A stretch of 24,219 bases of DNA from an uncultured Bacilli bacterium (GCA_947624845.1 CANQMB010000005.1:1-24219); one strand, 5' to 3'; numbered from the stretch's first letter, positions 6,053 to 13,786 are shown. Made by a program: numbers and translations. Notes: generated by a model from the sequence alone, not told the origin.

Positions 6053-8268
6053 TTCATATTTTAAAAGCGTTAAAGAAAAATTCAGGGAAAGTACTGCTAA
6101 TTATATTATTGCTCATTGGTCAAGCGATGTGTGATTTATCTCTTCCTGATTATACATCTAAAATTATTAATATTGGAGTTCAACAGGGAGGAGTTGAAGA
6201 GGTAGTTCCTAAAGTGATTACTCAAAGTAGTATGGAACAAGTCTTATTATTTACCGATTCTTCACAAAAAGAAGAAATTCTATCTCATTATCAGAAAATT
6301 GATCAAAATGACTCTAAATATATTTCATCTTATCCCATCTTGAAAGAGGAGGGTATTTATCTTTTAAACGAGAGAGATTCTACTCGCATTGAAAAAGAAT
6401 TTGATCGTGCATTATTGTTGAAAACAATTTTTACCTCTCAAGCGAAAGAATATCAAACAATTCAAAAAAAAGTGAAGGAGAATTTGCCAGAAGAGTTGAG
6501 ACAAATGGATTTCATGTTACTTATTTCCAATATGAGTGAACAACAACGATTTGCTATGCTGGAACAGGCTTATGAAAAAATGGATCAAATGCCAGAATCT
6601 ATTGTTCAACAAAGCGCTACAGCGAGTATTAAAGAGGAATATCAAAAATGTGGAATTGATACAGATCATCTTCAAATTCAGTATATTGTCACCTCAGGAT
6701 TTAAAATGTTAGGACTTGCACTATTCATTATGTTGATTACAATTTTAGTAGGCTTTTTATCGAGTAGAATTGCTGCTAGTACTTCGAAAGCTTTACGTAG
6801 TCAAGTGTTTCATCAAGTGTTAAATTTTTCAAAAGCAGAATATAAAGAATTTGGAGTAGCTTCATTAATTACTAGAAGTACCAATGATATCCAACAGGTT
6901 CAAATGTTGTTAGTGATGTTTTTACGAATTGCTATTTATGCTCCAATTATTGGTATTGGAGGGGTTTTAAAAGCCCTTAGAACCAATGTATCGATGACGT
7001 GGATTATTGCGTTAGGAGTCGTTTTAGTTTTTGGTGTTATCATTACTTTATTTACTTGTGTTATGCCAAAGTTTAAGAAAGTTCAAAAGTTAATTGATCG
7101 AATCAATCAAGTGACGAGAGAAATTATTACTGGAATTCCAGTGATTCGAGCTTTTTCTAATCAAAAACATGAACAAAAGCGATTTGAAGAGGCGAGCAAT
7201 AATATTAAGAAAACGTTAACGTTTGTCGGTCGTAGTATGTCTTTGATGATGCCAACGATGATGTTTATTATGAATGGAATTTGTATTTTAATTGTTTGGC
7301 AGTCTGCTCATAGTATTGATGTTGGAACCATGCAAGTTGGAGATATGTTAGCTTTCATTCAGTATACAATGCAAATCGTCATGGCATTCTTGATGATTTC
7401 GATGTTTTCTATCATGTTACCGAGAGCGAATGTTTCCATGAACCGTATCTATGAAGTACTAAATAAAGAATCCTCTATAAAAGTGAAAGAAAATCCAAAA
7501 GAGTTTAGTAAAAGAATTCAAGGACTTGTCGAATTTAAAAATGTTTCTTTCCGTTACCCAGATAGTGATGAGGATGTCTTAACAGATATAACATTTACAG
7601 CGAAACCAGGAACGACAACTGCTTTTATTGGTTCTACAGGTTCTGGAAAAAGTACATTAATTAATTTAATTCCTAGATTTTACGATGTTAGTGATGGAGA
7701 AATTTTAATTGATGGGATTAATATCCAAGATGTGGCTATAGAAAAATTAAATGAAAAAATAGGCTATGTGCCTCAAAAGGGAGTTTTATTTTCTGGAACA
7801 ATTGCTTCTAATATTAAATATGGAAATTTATCGATGTCCGATGAACAGATGAAAAAGGCTGCAGAAATTGCTCAAGCGACGGAATTTATTCAAGATAAAA
7901 AAGAAAAGTTTGAGACGGTAATTGCCCAAGGGGGAACCAATGTATCCGGAGGTCAAAAACAAAGATTATCTATTGCTAGAGCAGTTGCGATTCAACCAGA
8001 AATCTATATTTTTGACGATAGTTTTTCAGCTTTGGATTTTAAAACGGATAGTGAACTTCGCAAGGCGTTAAAAAAAGAAACGAAAGGGGCCACTATTTTT
8101 ATCGTTGCTCAGCGTGTAAATACTATATTAAATGCAGATCAGATTGTTGTCTTAGATGAGGGAAAAATTGTTGGTATTGGGACACATCGTCAATTATTAA
8201 AGACTTGTCCTGTTTATCAAGAAATTGCGTCTAGTCAGTTAACGAAGGAGGAGATGGATTATGCCTAG
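6049..8268 (+). CDS. ABC multidrug exporter half-transporter, degenerate-site subunit with large extracellular insert
   Basis: A type IV ABC exporter subunit of 739 residues, about 140-160 longer than usual. The extra length lies between the first membrane helix (about 14-32) and the second (about 215-238): a soluble, charged, mostly helical segment predicted to face outward. The nucleotide-binding domain has Walker A GSTGSGKST (528-536) and signature SGGQ (633-636). Walker B is followed by Asp instead of the catalytic Glu (FDDSFSALD, D657), and the switch His is Gln (VAQRV, Q688). These substitutions are the known mark of the degenerate ATP site in heterodimeric exporters such as BmrCD, LmrCD and TM287/288. 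The gene overlaps tetR by 4 bases and the partner gene by 8. Confidence 0.92.
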   Translation: MIHILKALKKNSGKVLLIILLLIGQAMCDLSLPDYTSKIINIGVQQGGVEEVVPKVITQSSMEQVLLFTDSSQKEEILSHYQKIDQNDSKYISSYPILKEEGIYLLNERDSTRIEKEFDRALLLKTIFTSQAKEYQTIQKKVKENLPEELRQMDFMLLISNMSEQQRFAMLEQAYEKMDQMPESIVQQSATASIKEEYQKCGIDTDHLQIQYIVTSGFKMLGLALFIMLITILVGFLSSRIAASTSKALRSQVFHQVLNFSKAEYKEFGVASLITRSTNDIQQVQMLLVMFLRIAIYAPIIGIGGVLKALRTNVSMTWIIALGVVLVFGVIITLFTCVMPKFKKVQKLIDRINQVTREIITGIPVIRAFSNQKHEQKRFEEASNNIKKTLTFVGRSMSLMMPTMMFIMNGICILIVWQSAHSIDVGTMQVGDMLAFIQYTMQIVMAFLMISMFSIMLPRANVSMNRIYEVLNKESSIKVKENPKEFSKRIQGLVEFKNVSFRYPDSDEDVLTDITFTAKPGTTTAFIGSTGSGKSTLINLIPRFYDVSDGEILIDGINIQDVAIEKLNEKIGYVPQKGVLFSGTIASNIKYGNLSMSDEQMKKAAEIAQATEFIQDKKEKFETVIAQGGTNVSGGQKQRLSIARAVAIQPEIYIFDDSFSALDFKTDSELRKALKKETKGATIFIVAQRVNTILNADQIVVLDEGKIVGIGTHRQLLKTCPVYQEIASSQLTKEEMDYA

Positions 8269-10066
8269 AAGAGGACCTTCTTTTGAAAAAGCGAAAGATT
8301 TTAAAGGATCTATTCGAAGAGTTTTTCACTATATGTCCAATTATAAACTTAGTTTAATTTTTGTCTTCTTATTTTCTATTTTAAGTGCTGTCTTTGCTAT
8401 TATAGGTCCCAAAATATTAGGACAGGCAACGACAGAAATTTTCAATGGTTTGGTTGGAAAAGTGATGGGGACATCGGCTGGAATTGATTTTTCTAAAATT
8501 GCTGGAATTCTTCTTACTCTTTTAGGATTATATTTACTTAGTATGTTGTTTTCTTACATTCAAGGATTTTTGATGGTTGGTGTTTCGCAAAAATTGACTT
8601 TTAAACTCCGTTGTCAAATTTCGGATAAATTTCATCGTCTTCCTTTAAGGTATTATGAGACGAAAACTACGGGAGAAATCTTGTCGAGGGTGACCAATGA
8701 TGTTGATGTGATGTCACAAACGTTAGATCAGACAATATCTCAATTGCTCACTCAATTGACGACGATGATTGGAGTTTTCGTCATGATGTTATCCATCAAT
8801 GTTTTCATGACAATTGCTGTTTTAGTAATTATTCCAATTTCATTATTCTTGATTTCCTTTATTGTATCTAAGAGTCAAAGATACTTTGCGGATCAACAGA
8901 AATATTTAGGAAAGATTAATGGACAAATTGAAGAAAATTATGCCGGAGCAGAAATTGTAAAAATTTTTAATCAAAAAGATACGGTTATTGAGGAATTTAA
9001 TAAGACAAATCAAAAATTGTATCAATCTGCTTGGAAGAGTCAATTTTTATCTGGATTAATGCATCCAATGATGATGTTTGTTGGTAATATTGGTTATGTT
9101 TTGGTATCTATTTTAGGTGGCTATATGGTCATTCAGGAGAAAATTGCCGTCGGAGATATTTTATCTTTTACTCAATATGTTCGTAATTTTACGAATCCGA
9201 TCGCTCAAATTGCACAATCGATGAATATGATTCAGCAACTTGCTGCAGCCTCAGAGCGAGTATTTCAATTTTTAGATGCAAAAGAAGAAGTAAAAGATAC
9301 AAAGAATCCAAAGAATGTAGATTCTATTGAAGGTAATATTTCTTTTGATCATGTTCAATTTGGATATCAATCTAATAAAACAGTTATTCACGATTTCAGT
9401 GCCAATATTAAGAAAGGTCAAAAAATAGCCATTGTCGGTCCTACAGGAGCTGGCAAAACAACGATGGTCAAACTTTTAATGCGATTTTATGATGTAGACC
9501 GTGGGTCTATTCGAATTGATAATATTGATATTAAAGATTTTAAACGGGATGATCTTCGAAATTTGTTCGGGATGGTTCTTCAAGATACTTGGCTTTACTC
9601 CGATACCATTCGTGAAAATATTCGCTATGGAAATTTAAATGCTACCAATGAACAAGTCGAGGATGTAGCCATTATGGCTAAAATTGATCATTTTATTCGA
9701 ACGCTTCCTCAAGGATATGACATGGTTGTTAATGAGGCGAGTGACAATATTTCTGAAGGACAAAAACAACTATTGACGATTGCTCGAGTGATTTTAAAAG
9801 ATCCTAAAATTTTAATCTTAGATGAGGCAACTTCATCCGTAGATACGCGAATGGAAATTTTAATTCAAAAAGCCATGGATAAGTTAATGGAAGGAAGAAC
9901 TAGCTTTATTATCGCTCATCGTCTATCGACGATACGAAATGCAGATTTGATATTGGTAATGAAAGATGGCGATATTGTAGAGCAGGGTAATCATGAACAA
10001 CTTCTTTCCAAAAATGGCTTTTATGCCACTCTTTATAATTCTCAATTTGAAGAAGTAGAAAGTTAA
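8261..10066 (+). CDS. ABC multidrug exporter half-transporter, catalytically competent partner
   Basis: A 601-residue subunit of normal length: six membrane helices in about residues 28-330, then a nucleotide-binding domain with Walker A GPTGAGKTT (393-401), Walker B LILDEATSSVD with catalytic E522, and switch H553 (IAHRLSTI). Its signature is SEGQ (498-501) instead of SGGQ. In the heterodimer this altered signature faces the altered Walker B and switch residues of the upstream subunit, so one composite ATP site is defective and the other is canonical. The start is at an ATG with ribosome site AAGGAGGAGAT, 8 bases inside the upstream gene. Substrates are unknown, but a drug or toxic amphiphile is likely given the TetR regulator. 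Confidence 0.93.
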   Translation: MPRRGPSFEKAKDFKGSIRRVFHYMSNYKLSLIFVFLFSILSAVFAIIGPKILGQATTEIFNGLVGKVMGTSAGIDFSKIAGILLTLLGLYLLSMLFSYIQGFLMVGVSQKLTFKLRCQISDKFHRLPLRYYETKTTGEILSRVTNDVDVMSQTLDQTISQLLTQLTTMIGVFVMMLSINVFMTIAVLVIIPISLFLISFIVSKSQRYFADQQKYLGKINGQIEENYAGAEIVKIFNQKDTVIEEFNKTNQKLYQSAWKSQFLSGLMHPMMMFVGNIGYVLVSILGGYMVIQEKIAVGDILSFTQYVRNFTNPIAQIAQSMNMIQQLAAASERVFQFLDAKEEVKDTKNPKNVDSIEGNISFDHVQFGYQSNKTVIHDFSANIKKGQKIAIVGPTGAGKTTMVKLLMRFYDVDRGSIRIDNIDIKDFKRDDLRNLFGMVLQDTWLYSDTIRENIRYGNLNATNEQVEDVAIMAKIDHFIRTLPQGYDMVVNEASDNISEGQKQLLTIARVILKDPKILILDEATSSVDTRMEILIQKAMDKLMEGRTSFIIAHRLSTIRNADLILVMKDGDIVEQGNHEQLLSKNGFYATLYNSQFEEVES

Positions 10067-10095
10067 TTCTTTTGCTTCTTTTTCATTTTTCTTTA

Positions 10096-10104
10096 TGTTA
10101 TACT
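10096..10104 (+). promoter_or_regulatory. Extended -10 promoter for the 195-residue unknown gene
   Basis: TGT followed by TATACT (10099-10104), with no good -35. The ribosome site AGGAGG starts at about the predicted transcription start, implying a very short leader. The sequence TATACTAAATTTAGG recurs before spoIIGA. Confidence 0.55.
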
Positions 10105-10123
10105 AAATTTAGGAGGTTCTTCT

Positions 10124-10711
10124 ATGAATAACGAAGTATTAATGAAAGCCAAAAAGGCTTATTTAGAAATAGAAAAAAAGCAAGAAAGAGCGTTAGAAAC
10201 CATGAATCTTTTTGCAGAACATTATAAAAATTCTCATGAAGACTTTCTTTTGACAGAAATGAATAAATTTCAAAATCAAAATTTTGCTGATTCGAGTCAA
10301 ATGGTTTTGGATGCATTTCAGCAAATTCCTATGGATGAGTTGAGAAGTGGAATTTATGTGTTATTTGGCGCTTATATGGAAGTAGAGTCTGGAAGACTTC
10401 ATATCGTTCCGGATCCACGTTGGGCTGATTGGCTGCTTTATTATAGTATTGAAACAGATTTGGAAGGGAAATTTGTTCTTCCCGAAAAACAGGTCTCTTT
10501 TGAATCTACTCATCCCGTCATTCATAAAAGTCTTGCTAAAACTAAAAAAGAATTAAATCGACAATACAATCAAATTCGCTATCTTTATTTTAAAAGCTTA
10601 TTAGAGTGTGATGACTACGAATTAGAAAAAGAAAATCTGGTAAAGAAAGTACAAGAAGAATATGACTGTTTAGAAAAAGTGACACTTGTAAAAAAATATA
10701 CGCAAAAGTAA
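10124..10711 (+). CDS. Hypothetical soluble protein, 195 residues
   Basis: I do not recognise a family. The product is soluble, charged and predicted mainly helical, with no signal peptide or membrane segment. The first 50 residues and the last 60 look like amphipathic helices (for example KAKKAYLEIEKKQERALE). The middle is more distinctive: an aromatic, Trp-containing patch PDPRWADWLLYYSIETD near residue 100, then a segment with SFESTHPVIHKSL. Translation start is well supported by AGGAGGTTCTTCT before the ATG. It has its own promoter and a strong terminator overlapping its stop codon, so it is a single-gene unit between the ABC operon and the hydrolase gene. Confidence 0.8.
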   Translation: MNNEVLMKAKKAYLEIEKKQERALETMNLFAEHYKNSHEDFLLTEMNKFQNQNFADSSQMVLDAFQQIPMDELRSGIYVLFGAYMEVESGRLHIVPDPRWADWLLYYSIETDLEGKFVLPEKQVSFESTHPVIHKSLAKTKKELNRQYNQIRYLYFKSLLECDDYELEKENLVKKVQEEYDCLEKVTLVKKYTQK

Positions 10712-10732
10712 ATAGAAATTTACTTTTTCTTT
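10704..10732 (+). terminator. Terminator overlapping the stop of the 195-residue unknown gene
   Basis: A perfect 10-bp stem (AAAAGTAAAT, 10704-10713, with ATTTACTTTT, 10718-10727) with loop AGAA and a T-rich tail. The TAA stop at 10709-10711 lies inside the stem. Confidence 0.85.
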
Positions 10733-10739
10733 TTGATGC

Positions 10740-10768
10740 TTGAACAAGCTTCTAAAATATGATATTTT
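10740..10768 (+). promoter_or_regulatory. Putative promoter of the MBL-fold hydrolase gene
   Basis: TTGAAC (10740-10745), a 17-bp spacer and TATTTT (10763-10768), about 16 bases before the coding start. The -10 is weak. Confidence 0.45.
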
Positions 10769-10783
10769 ATAAAAGGTGATAGA

Positions 10784-11308
10784 ATGAAAGTAGAAACAGT
10801 AGTTGTCGGATCTTTAGATGAAAATTGTTATATTTTAAAGAAAGAAAATACTTGTCTAGTAGTAGATCCAGGCGATGATTATCAAAAAATTAAAGAAGCG
10901 ATTGGAGAGTGTAAAGTGCTAGCGGTCTTAATTACTCATTCTCATTTTGATCATATTGGTGCGCTTCGTGAATTCTTAAAGAAAAGAAGTATTAAAATTT
11001 TTAAAAAGAGCAATGTCTTGGAACAACATTATCAGATTGGAAATTTTTCCTTTCAAGTTTTACAGACACCTGGACACTCTAGTGATTCCATTTCTTTTTA
11101 TTTTGAAGAGGAGAAAAAAATGTTTGTGGGAGACTTTGTTTTTTATGAGGATATAGGTAGATGTGATTTACCCACAGGAAATTTTACTCAAATGGAAGAA
11201 AGTATAAAAAAATTAAAGCAATATCCAGATGAAATTACTCTATATCCAGGTCATGGCGTACCAACGACATTAGAACATGAAAAAAAGATGAATTCTTATT
11301 TTAAATAG
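10784..11308 (+). CDS. MBL-fold metallohydrolase, glyoxalase II-like
   Basis: A 174-residue metallo-beta-lactamase-fold hydrolase. It has the complete metal site: THSHFDHIG (H52, H54, D56, H57), TPGHSSDS (H98), GDFVFYEDIGRCDLP (D117) and YPGHG (H157). The GR.DLP segment and short length match the small YqgX/GloB-like subgroup of Firmicutes. Full-length glyoxalase II hydrolyses S-lactoylglutathione, but this subgroup lacks the C-terminal glutathione-binding helices and the true substrate (perhaps a bacillithiol or other thioester) is not established. The ribosome site AAAAGGTGATAGA precedes the ATG. The downstream gene has its own promoter. Confidence 0.9.
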   Translation: MKVETVVVGSLDENCYILKKENTCLVVDPGDDYQKIKEAIGECKVLAVLITHSHFDHIGALREFLKKRSIKIFKKSNVLEQHYQIGNFSFQVLQTPGHSSDSISFYFEEEKKMFVGDFVFYEDIGRCDLPTGNFTQMEESIKKLKQYPDEITLYPGHGVPTTLEHEKKMNSYFK

Positions 11309-11340
11309 TTCTATATTCAGTGGAAAAAAGAAAAGAGCTA

Positions 11341-11349
11341 TGATATAAT
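11341..11349 (+). promoter_or_regulatory. Extended -10 promoter of the 103-residue membrane protein gene
   Basis: TGA followed by perfect TATAAT (11344-11349). A weak TGGAAA sits 17 bp upstream (11321-11326). The ribosome site AGAAGAGGTG follows. Confidence 0.65.
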
Positions 11350-11374
11350 TGTTATAGAATAGAAGAGGTGTAGT

Positions 11375-11686
11375 ATGTATATTGATTTAGTTGTATTTTT
11401 TGTTTTATTGGCCTTAGTCTTTATCTTTTTTAAGAAATTTGATTGTTATGTTTATTTTGTTGCTATTTTTGATATGATTTTAAGAATTTTGACATTTATT
11501 AAAAACAATATTGGATTACCTGATGTTTCGGCACTGATTGGAAAATATATTCCAGAGAGTATTTCTGCCATTGTTGGAAGGTATTTAGATGGAGTTTTCT
11601 ATACCATTGTCGTTTGGATTTACGTCTTCGTGATGATCATCTTTGTCTTTTATACAATTCGAATTTTTTGGAAGAAAAAAAGATAA
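11375..11686 (+). CDS. Small membrane protein of unknown function upstream of spoIIGA
   Basis: A 103-residue protein I cannot assign to a family. It has a hydrophobic N-terminal helix (about 3-19), a second hydrophobic stretch (about 25-42), an amphipathic middle (about 45-70, with PDVSALIGKYIPESISAIVG) and a C-terminal helix (about 72-98) ending in a basic KKKR tail. This suggests two or three membrane passes. The ribosome site GAAGAGGTGTAGT and a good extended -10 promoter support it as real. A strong terminator separates it from spoIIGA, so proximity to the sporulation genes need not mean shared expression. Confidence 0.75.
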   Translation: MYIDLVVFFVLLALVFIFFKKFDCYVYFVAIFDMILRILTFIKNNIGLPDVSALIGKYIPESISAIVGRYLDGVFYTIVVWIYVFVMIIFVFYTIRIFWKKKR

Positions 11687-11692
11687 TTCCAG

Positions 11693-11723
11693 AAGAAATG
11701 ACAAAAAAGTCATTTCTTTTTTT
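11693..11723 (+). terminator. Terminator between the small membrane gene and spoIIGA
   Basis: A perfect 10-bp stem (AAGAAATGAC, 11693-11702, with GTCATTTCTT, 11709-11718) with an A6 loop and a T-tract. Confidence 0.85.
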
Positions 11724-11724
11724 A

Positions 11725-11730
11725 TATACT
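11725..11730 (+). promoter_or_regulatory. Putative -10 element before spoIIGA
   Basis: TATACT sits 16 bases before the spoIIGA start, directly downstream of the terminator T-tract, with no clear -35. In B. subtilis the spoIIG operon uses Spo0A-dependent sigma-A transcription; I found no convincing Spo0A box (TGTCGAA) here. Confidence 0.4.
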
Positions 11731-11746
11731 AAATTTAGGTGATAAC

Positions 11747-12535
11747 ATGAAGATATACCTTGATTTAGTATTTTTTCTAAACTTTGCCTTTGATTTTATT
11801 TTGCTTTTTGCAGTTAGTAGAATTTTAAAAGAAAAAGTAAAATTATATCGACTTGTTTTAGGAAGTTTGATTGGGTCTTTCAGTATTTTCCTTTTATTTT
11901 TTTCTATGAATTCTGGGACTCTTTTTTTATGGAAAGTATTGATTAGCATCTTAATGATTCGAATTTGTTTTTCTTATCATCATTTTAGAAGTTTTTTGAA
12001 ACAAGTTGCATATCTTTATTTAGTAAGTATTATCTTAGGAGGCGGATTATATCTCGTTAATATTCAATTGAGCTATAAACAGAAGGGACTTGTTTTTTTT
12101 CATCAAGGACTTGGTATTAATTTTTTGTTCATCTTAATACTAGCTCCTTTAATTCTATTCTTTTATGGAAAAGAATACATTTCTTATCGGAGAGTATATT
12201 CCAATATCTGCGAAGTAGAAGTTATAGTTCAAGGAAAAACTTATTGTTTAAAGGGCTATTTAGATACTGGAAATCAGTTAAGAGATCCTTTTAAAAAAAG
12301 AAGTGTTTTATTAGTTGATCAAAAGAAAATGCCCCTTTTAAATGAAAAGGTAATCTATGTACCCTTCCAAAGTTTAAATCACCATGGTGTAGTTCCCTGC
12401 TTTTCAGTGGAAAATGTAAAGATCAAAGGAAAAAGTTATCCAGATATGTTAATTGGTTTGTCCAAAGAAAAATTTCATATTGAGGATATTGATTGTATTA
12501 TCCCAGGATTTATAAAGGAGGATATTCATGATTAG
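11747..12535 (+). CDS. spoIIGA: Sporulation sigma-E processing peptidase SpoIIGA
   Basis: A membrane aspartic protease that cleaves the pro-sequence from sigma-E in the mother cell after a signal from the forespore (SpoIIR). The N-terminal half contains about five hydrophobic helices (residues 3-140). The C-terminal domain carries the signature GYLDTGNQLRDP with catalytic D173-T174-G175, equivalent to D183 of the B. subtilis enzyme, which works as a dimer. The length of 262 is slightly under the usual 300 or so. The start has ribosome site AGGTGATAAC. The 3' end overlaps its substrate gene sigE by 8 bases, as expected of the conserved spoIIG operon. spoIIR is not in this window. Confidence 0.95.
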   Translation: MKIYLDLVFFLNFAFDFILLFAVSRILKEKVKLYRLVLGSLIGSFSIFLLFFSMNSGTLFLWKVLISILMIRICFSYHHFRSFLKQVAYLYLVSIILGGGLYLVNIQLSYKQKGLVFFHQGLGINFLFILILAPLILFFYGKEYISYRRVYSNICEVEVIVQGKTYCLKGYLDTGNQLRDPFKKRSVLLVDQKKMPLLNEKVIYVPFQSLNHHGVVPCFSVENVKIKGKSYPDMLIGLSKEKFHIEDIDCIIPGFIKEDIHD

Positions 12536-13223
12536 TTTATTATTTTTTATTGGTAGTTTGTTAGAAAAATATGAAAGTATTTTCTATGTAGGTGCAACCG
12601 ATATTTTGCCTGAGCCCTTATCTAAAGAAAAAGAGGAATATTATTTGTCATTAAAAGAAGATGGGGATCCTCATGCGAAAGATGTTTTGATTGAACATAA
12701 TTTACGGTTGGTTGTTTTTCTTGCTAAAAAATATGAAAATACGGGGGTGGATTTAGAAGATTTAGTCAGTATTGGAACCATTGGTTTAATTAAAGGAATT
12801 AATACGTTTAGTCGAGATAAGAATATTAAACTTGCTACTTATGCATCTAGATGTATTGATAATGAAATATTAATGTATTTGAGAAAAAATAAAAAAACGA
12901 AGACAGAAGTTAGTATCGATGCTTCTTTATCGTTTGATCCCGAAGGAAATGAACTTCATTTAGAAGATGTTTTAGGAACAGATCCTGATATTGTCACAAA
13001 AGGAATTGAAGAAGAATCAGAAAGAAAATTGATGTTAAACGAAGTCATGCGCTTAAATCCTCGAGATCGAGATATTATTATTTTACGCTATGGTCTTATG
13101 GGAAGAGAAGAAATGACGCAAAAAGAAGTAGCAGATTTATTGGGAATTAGTCAATCCTATATTTCAAGAATTGAAAAGAAAGTAATTAAGAGATTAAAAT
13201 CTTTGGTTAATATGAGTTCATAA
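12528..13223 (+). CDS. sigE: RNA polymerase sporulation sigma factor sigma-E
   Basis: The first mother-cell sigma factor of sporulation. Region 2 shows HNLRLVVFLAKKYENTG, EDLVSIGTIGLIKGINTF and LATYASRCIDNEILM, and the C-terminal region 4 shows TQKEVADLLGISQSYISRIEKK. The length of 231 is normal. The N-terminus is a short hydrophobic pro-sequence of about 19-20 residues before YVGATDILPEPLSK, whereas the B. subtilis pro-sequence is 27 residues; the short hydrophobic start looks more like pro-sigma-K. Identity as sigma-E rests on the overlap with spoIIGA and the sequence around DVLGTDPDIVTK. Ribosome site AAAGGAGGATATTC is very strong. The sigG gene that follows sigE in B. subtilis is absent here; spoIIIAH follows instead. 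Confidence 0.93.
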   Translation: MISLLFFIGSLLEKYESIFYVGATDILPEPLSKEKEEYYLSLKEDGDPHAKDVLIEHNLRLVVFLAKKYENTGVDLEDLVSIGTIGLIKGINTFSRDKNIKLATYASRCIDNEILMYLRKNKKTKTEVSIDASLSFDPEGNELHLEDVLGTDPDIVTKGIEEESERKLMLNEVMRLNPRDRDIIILRYGLMGREEMTQKEVADLLGISQSYISRIEKKVIKRLKSLVNMSS

Positions 13224-13249
13224 AAAGAGGAATAATTCCTTCTTTTTTT
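13224..13249 (+). terminator. Imperfect terminator after sigE
   Basis: A short stem AGAGGAA/TTCCTT with a 3-base loop (one G-U pair at the base), followed by T7. It starts directly after the sigE stop and is weaker than the other terminators here. Confidence 0.55.
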
Positions 13250-13257
13250 CATATAGT
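13230..13257 (+). promoter_or_regulatory. Possible sigma-E promoter of spoIIIAH
   Basis: CATATAGT (13250-13257) matches the B. subtilis sigma-E -10 consensus CATACAnT at all but one defined position. GAATAATT (13230-13237) resembles the -35 consensus, but the spacer of 12 is short. B. subtilis spoIIIA genes belong to the sigma-E regulon. The assignment is tentative. Confidence 0.4.
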
Positions 13258-13282
13258 GTATTAGATAAAAGGAGGAAGTCGT

Positions 13283-13786
13283 ATGATTAATAAACAAAAT
13301 TTATGGTTTTTAACATTGTTTAGTCTCATATTAGTACTTAGTGTTTACTATATTACTATGCCCAATGAATTACTATTAACGAAAGCAAAAACAGAAGAAA
13401 AGGTGTCATCAAAAAAAGATAAAACTACGGTAGAAGAGACCAATTCTCTAGTTGCTATGCGTGTCAGTTTAGAAGAAGAACGACAAGAAGCGATGGATAT
13501 TCTACAGGAACAGTTAACTAGTGAAGAAATGACATCAGAAGAAAAAAATAATGCTTATGAGCAATTAAAATATTTAAATGAATTACAAGGAAAAGAAGAA
13601 ACATTAGAAAAAAAGATTAAAGAAACTTATAAATTAGATAGTTTTGTTAAAATTGATAATTCTAATATTACAGTAGTTGCAATTGCAACAAAACATGATA
13701 ATGCTTTAGCCAATAATATCATGCGTCTTGTTCAGGAAGAATATAAAGACAAAATGTACATTACTGTAAAATTTGAAAAAAGCTAA
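13283..13786 (+). CDS. spoIIIAH: Stage III sporulation protein AH (SpoIIIAH), solitary
   Basis: A 167-residue bitopic membrane protein of the mother cell. The N-terminus (NKQNLWFLTLFSLILVLSVYY, one membrane helix at about 8-26) closely follows the B. subtilis SpoIIIAH start, where the equivalent stretch is KKQTVWLLTMLSLVVVLSVYY. A charged linker and the C-terminal ring-building domain (about 60-167) follow, with EEERQEAMDIL, YEQLKYLNELQGKEETLE and NITVVAIATKHDNALANNIM. In B. subtilis its outer domain binds SpoIIQ from the forespore, forming the channel that keeps the forespore active. It is normally the last of eight spoIIIA genes; here it stands alone between sigE and gerE. Ribosome site AAAGGAGGAAG is strong. 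Confidence 0.92.
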   Translation: MINKQNLWFLTLFSLILVLSVYYITMPNELLLTKAKTEEKVSSKKDKTTVEETNSLVAMRVSLEEERQEAMDILQEQLTSEEMTSEEKNNAYEQLKYLNELQGKEETLEKKIKETYKLDSFVKIDNSNITVVAIATKHDNALANNIMRLVQEEYKDKMYITVKFEKS

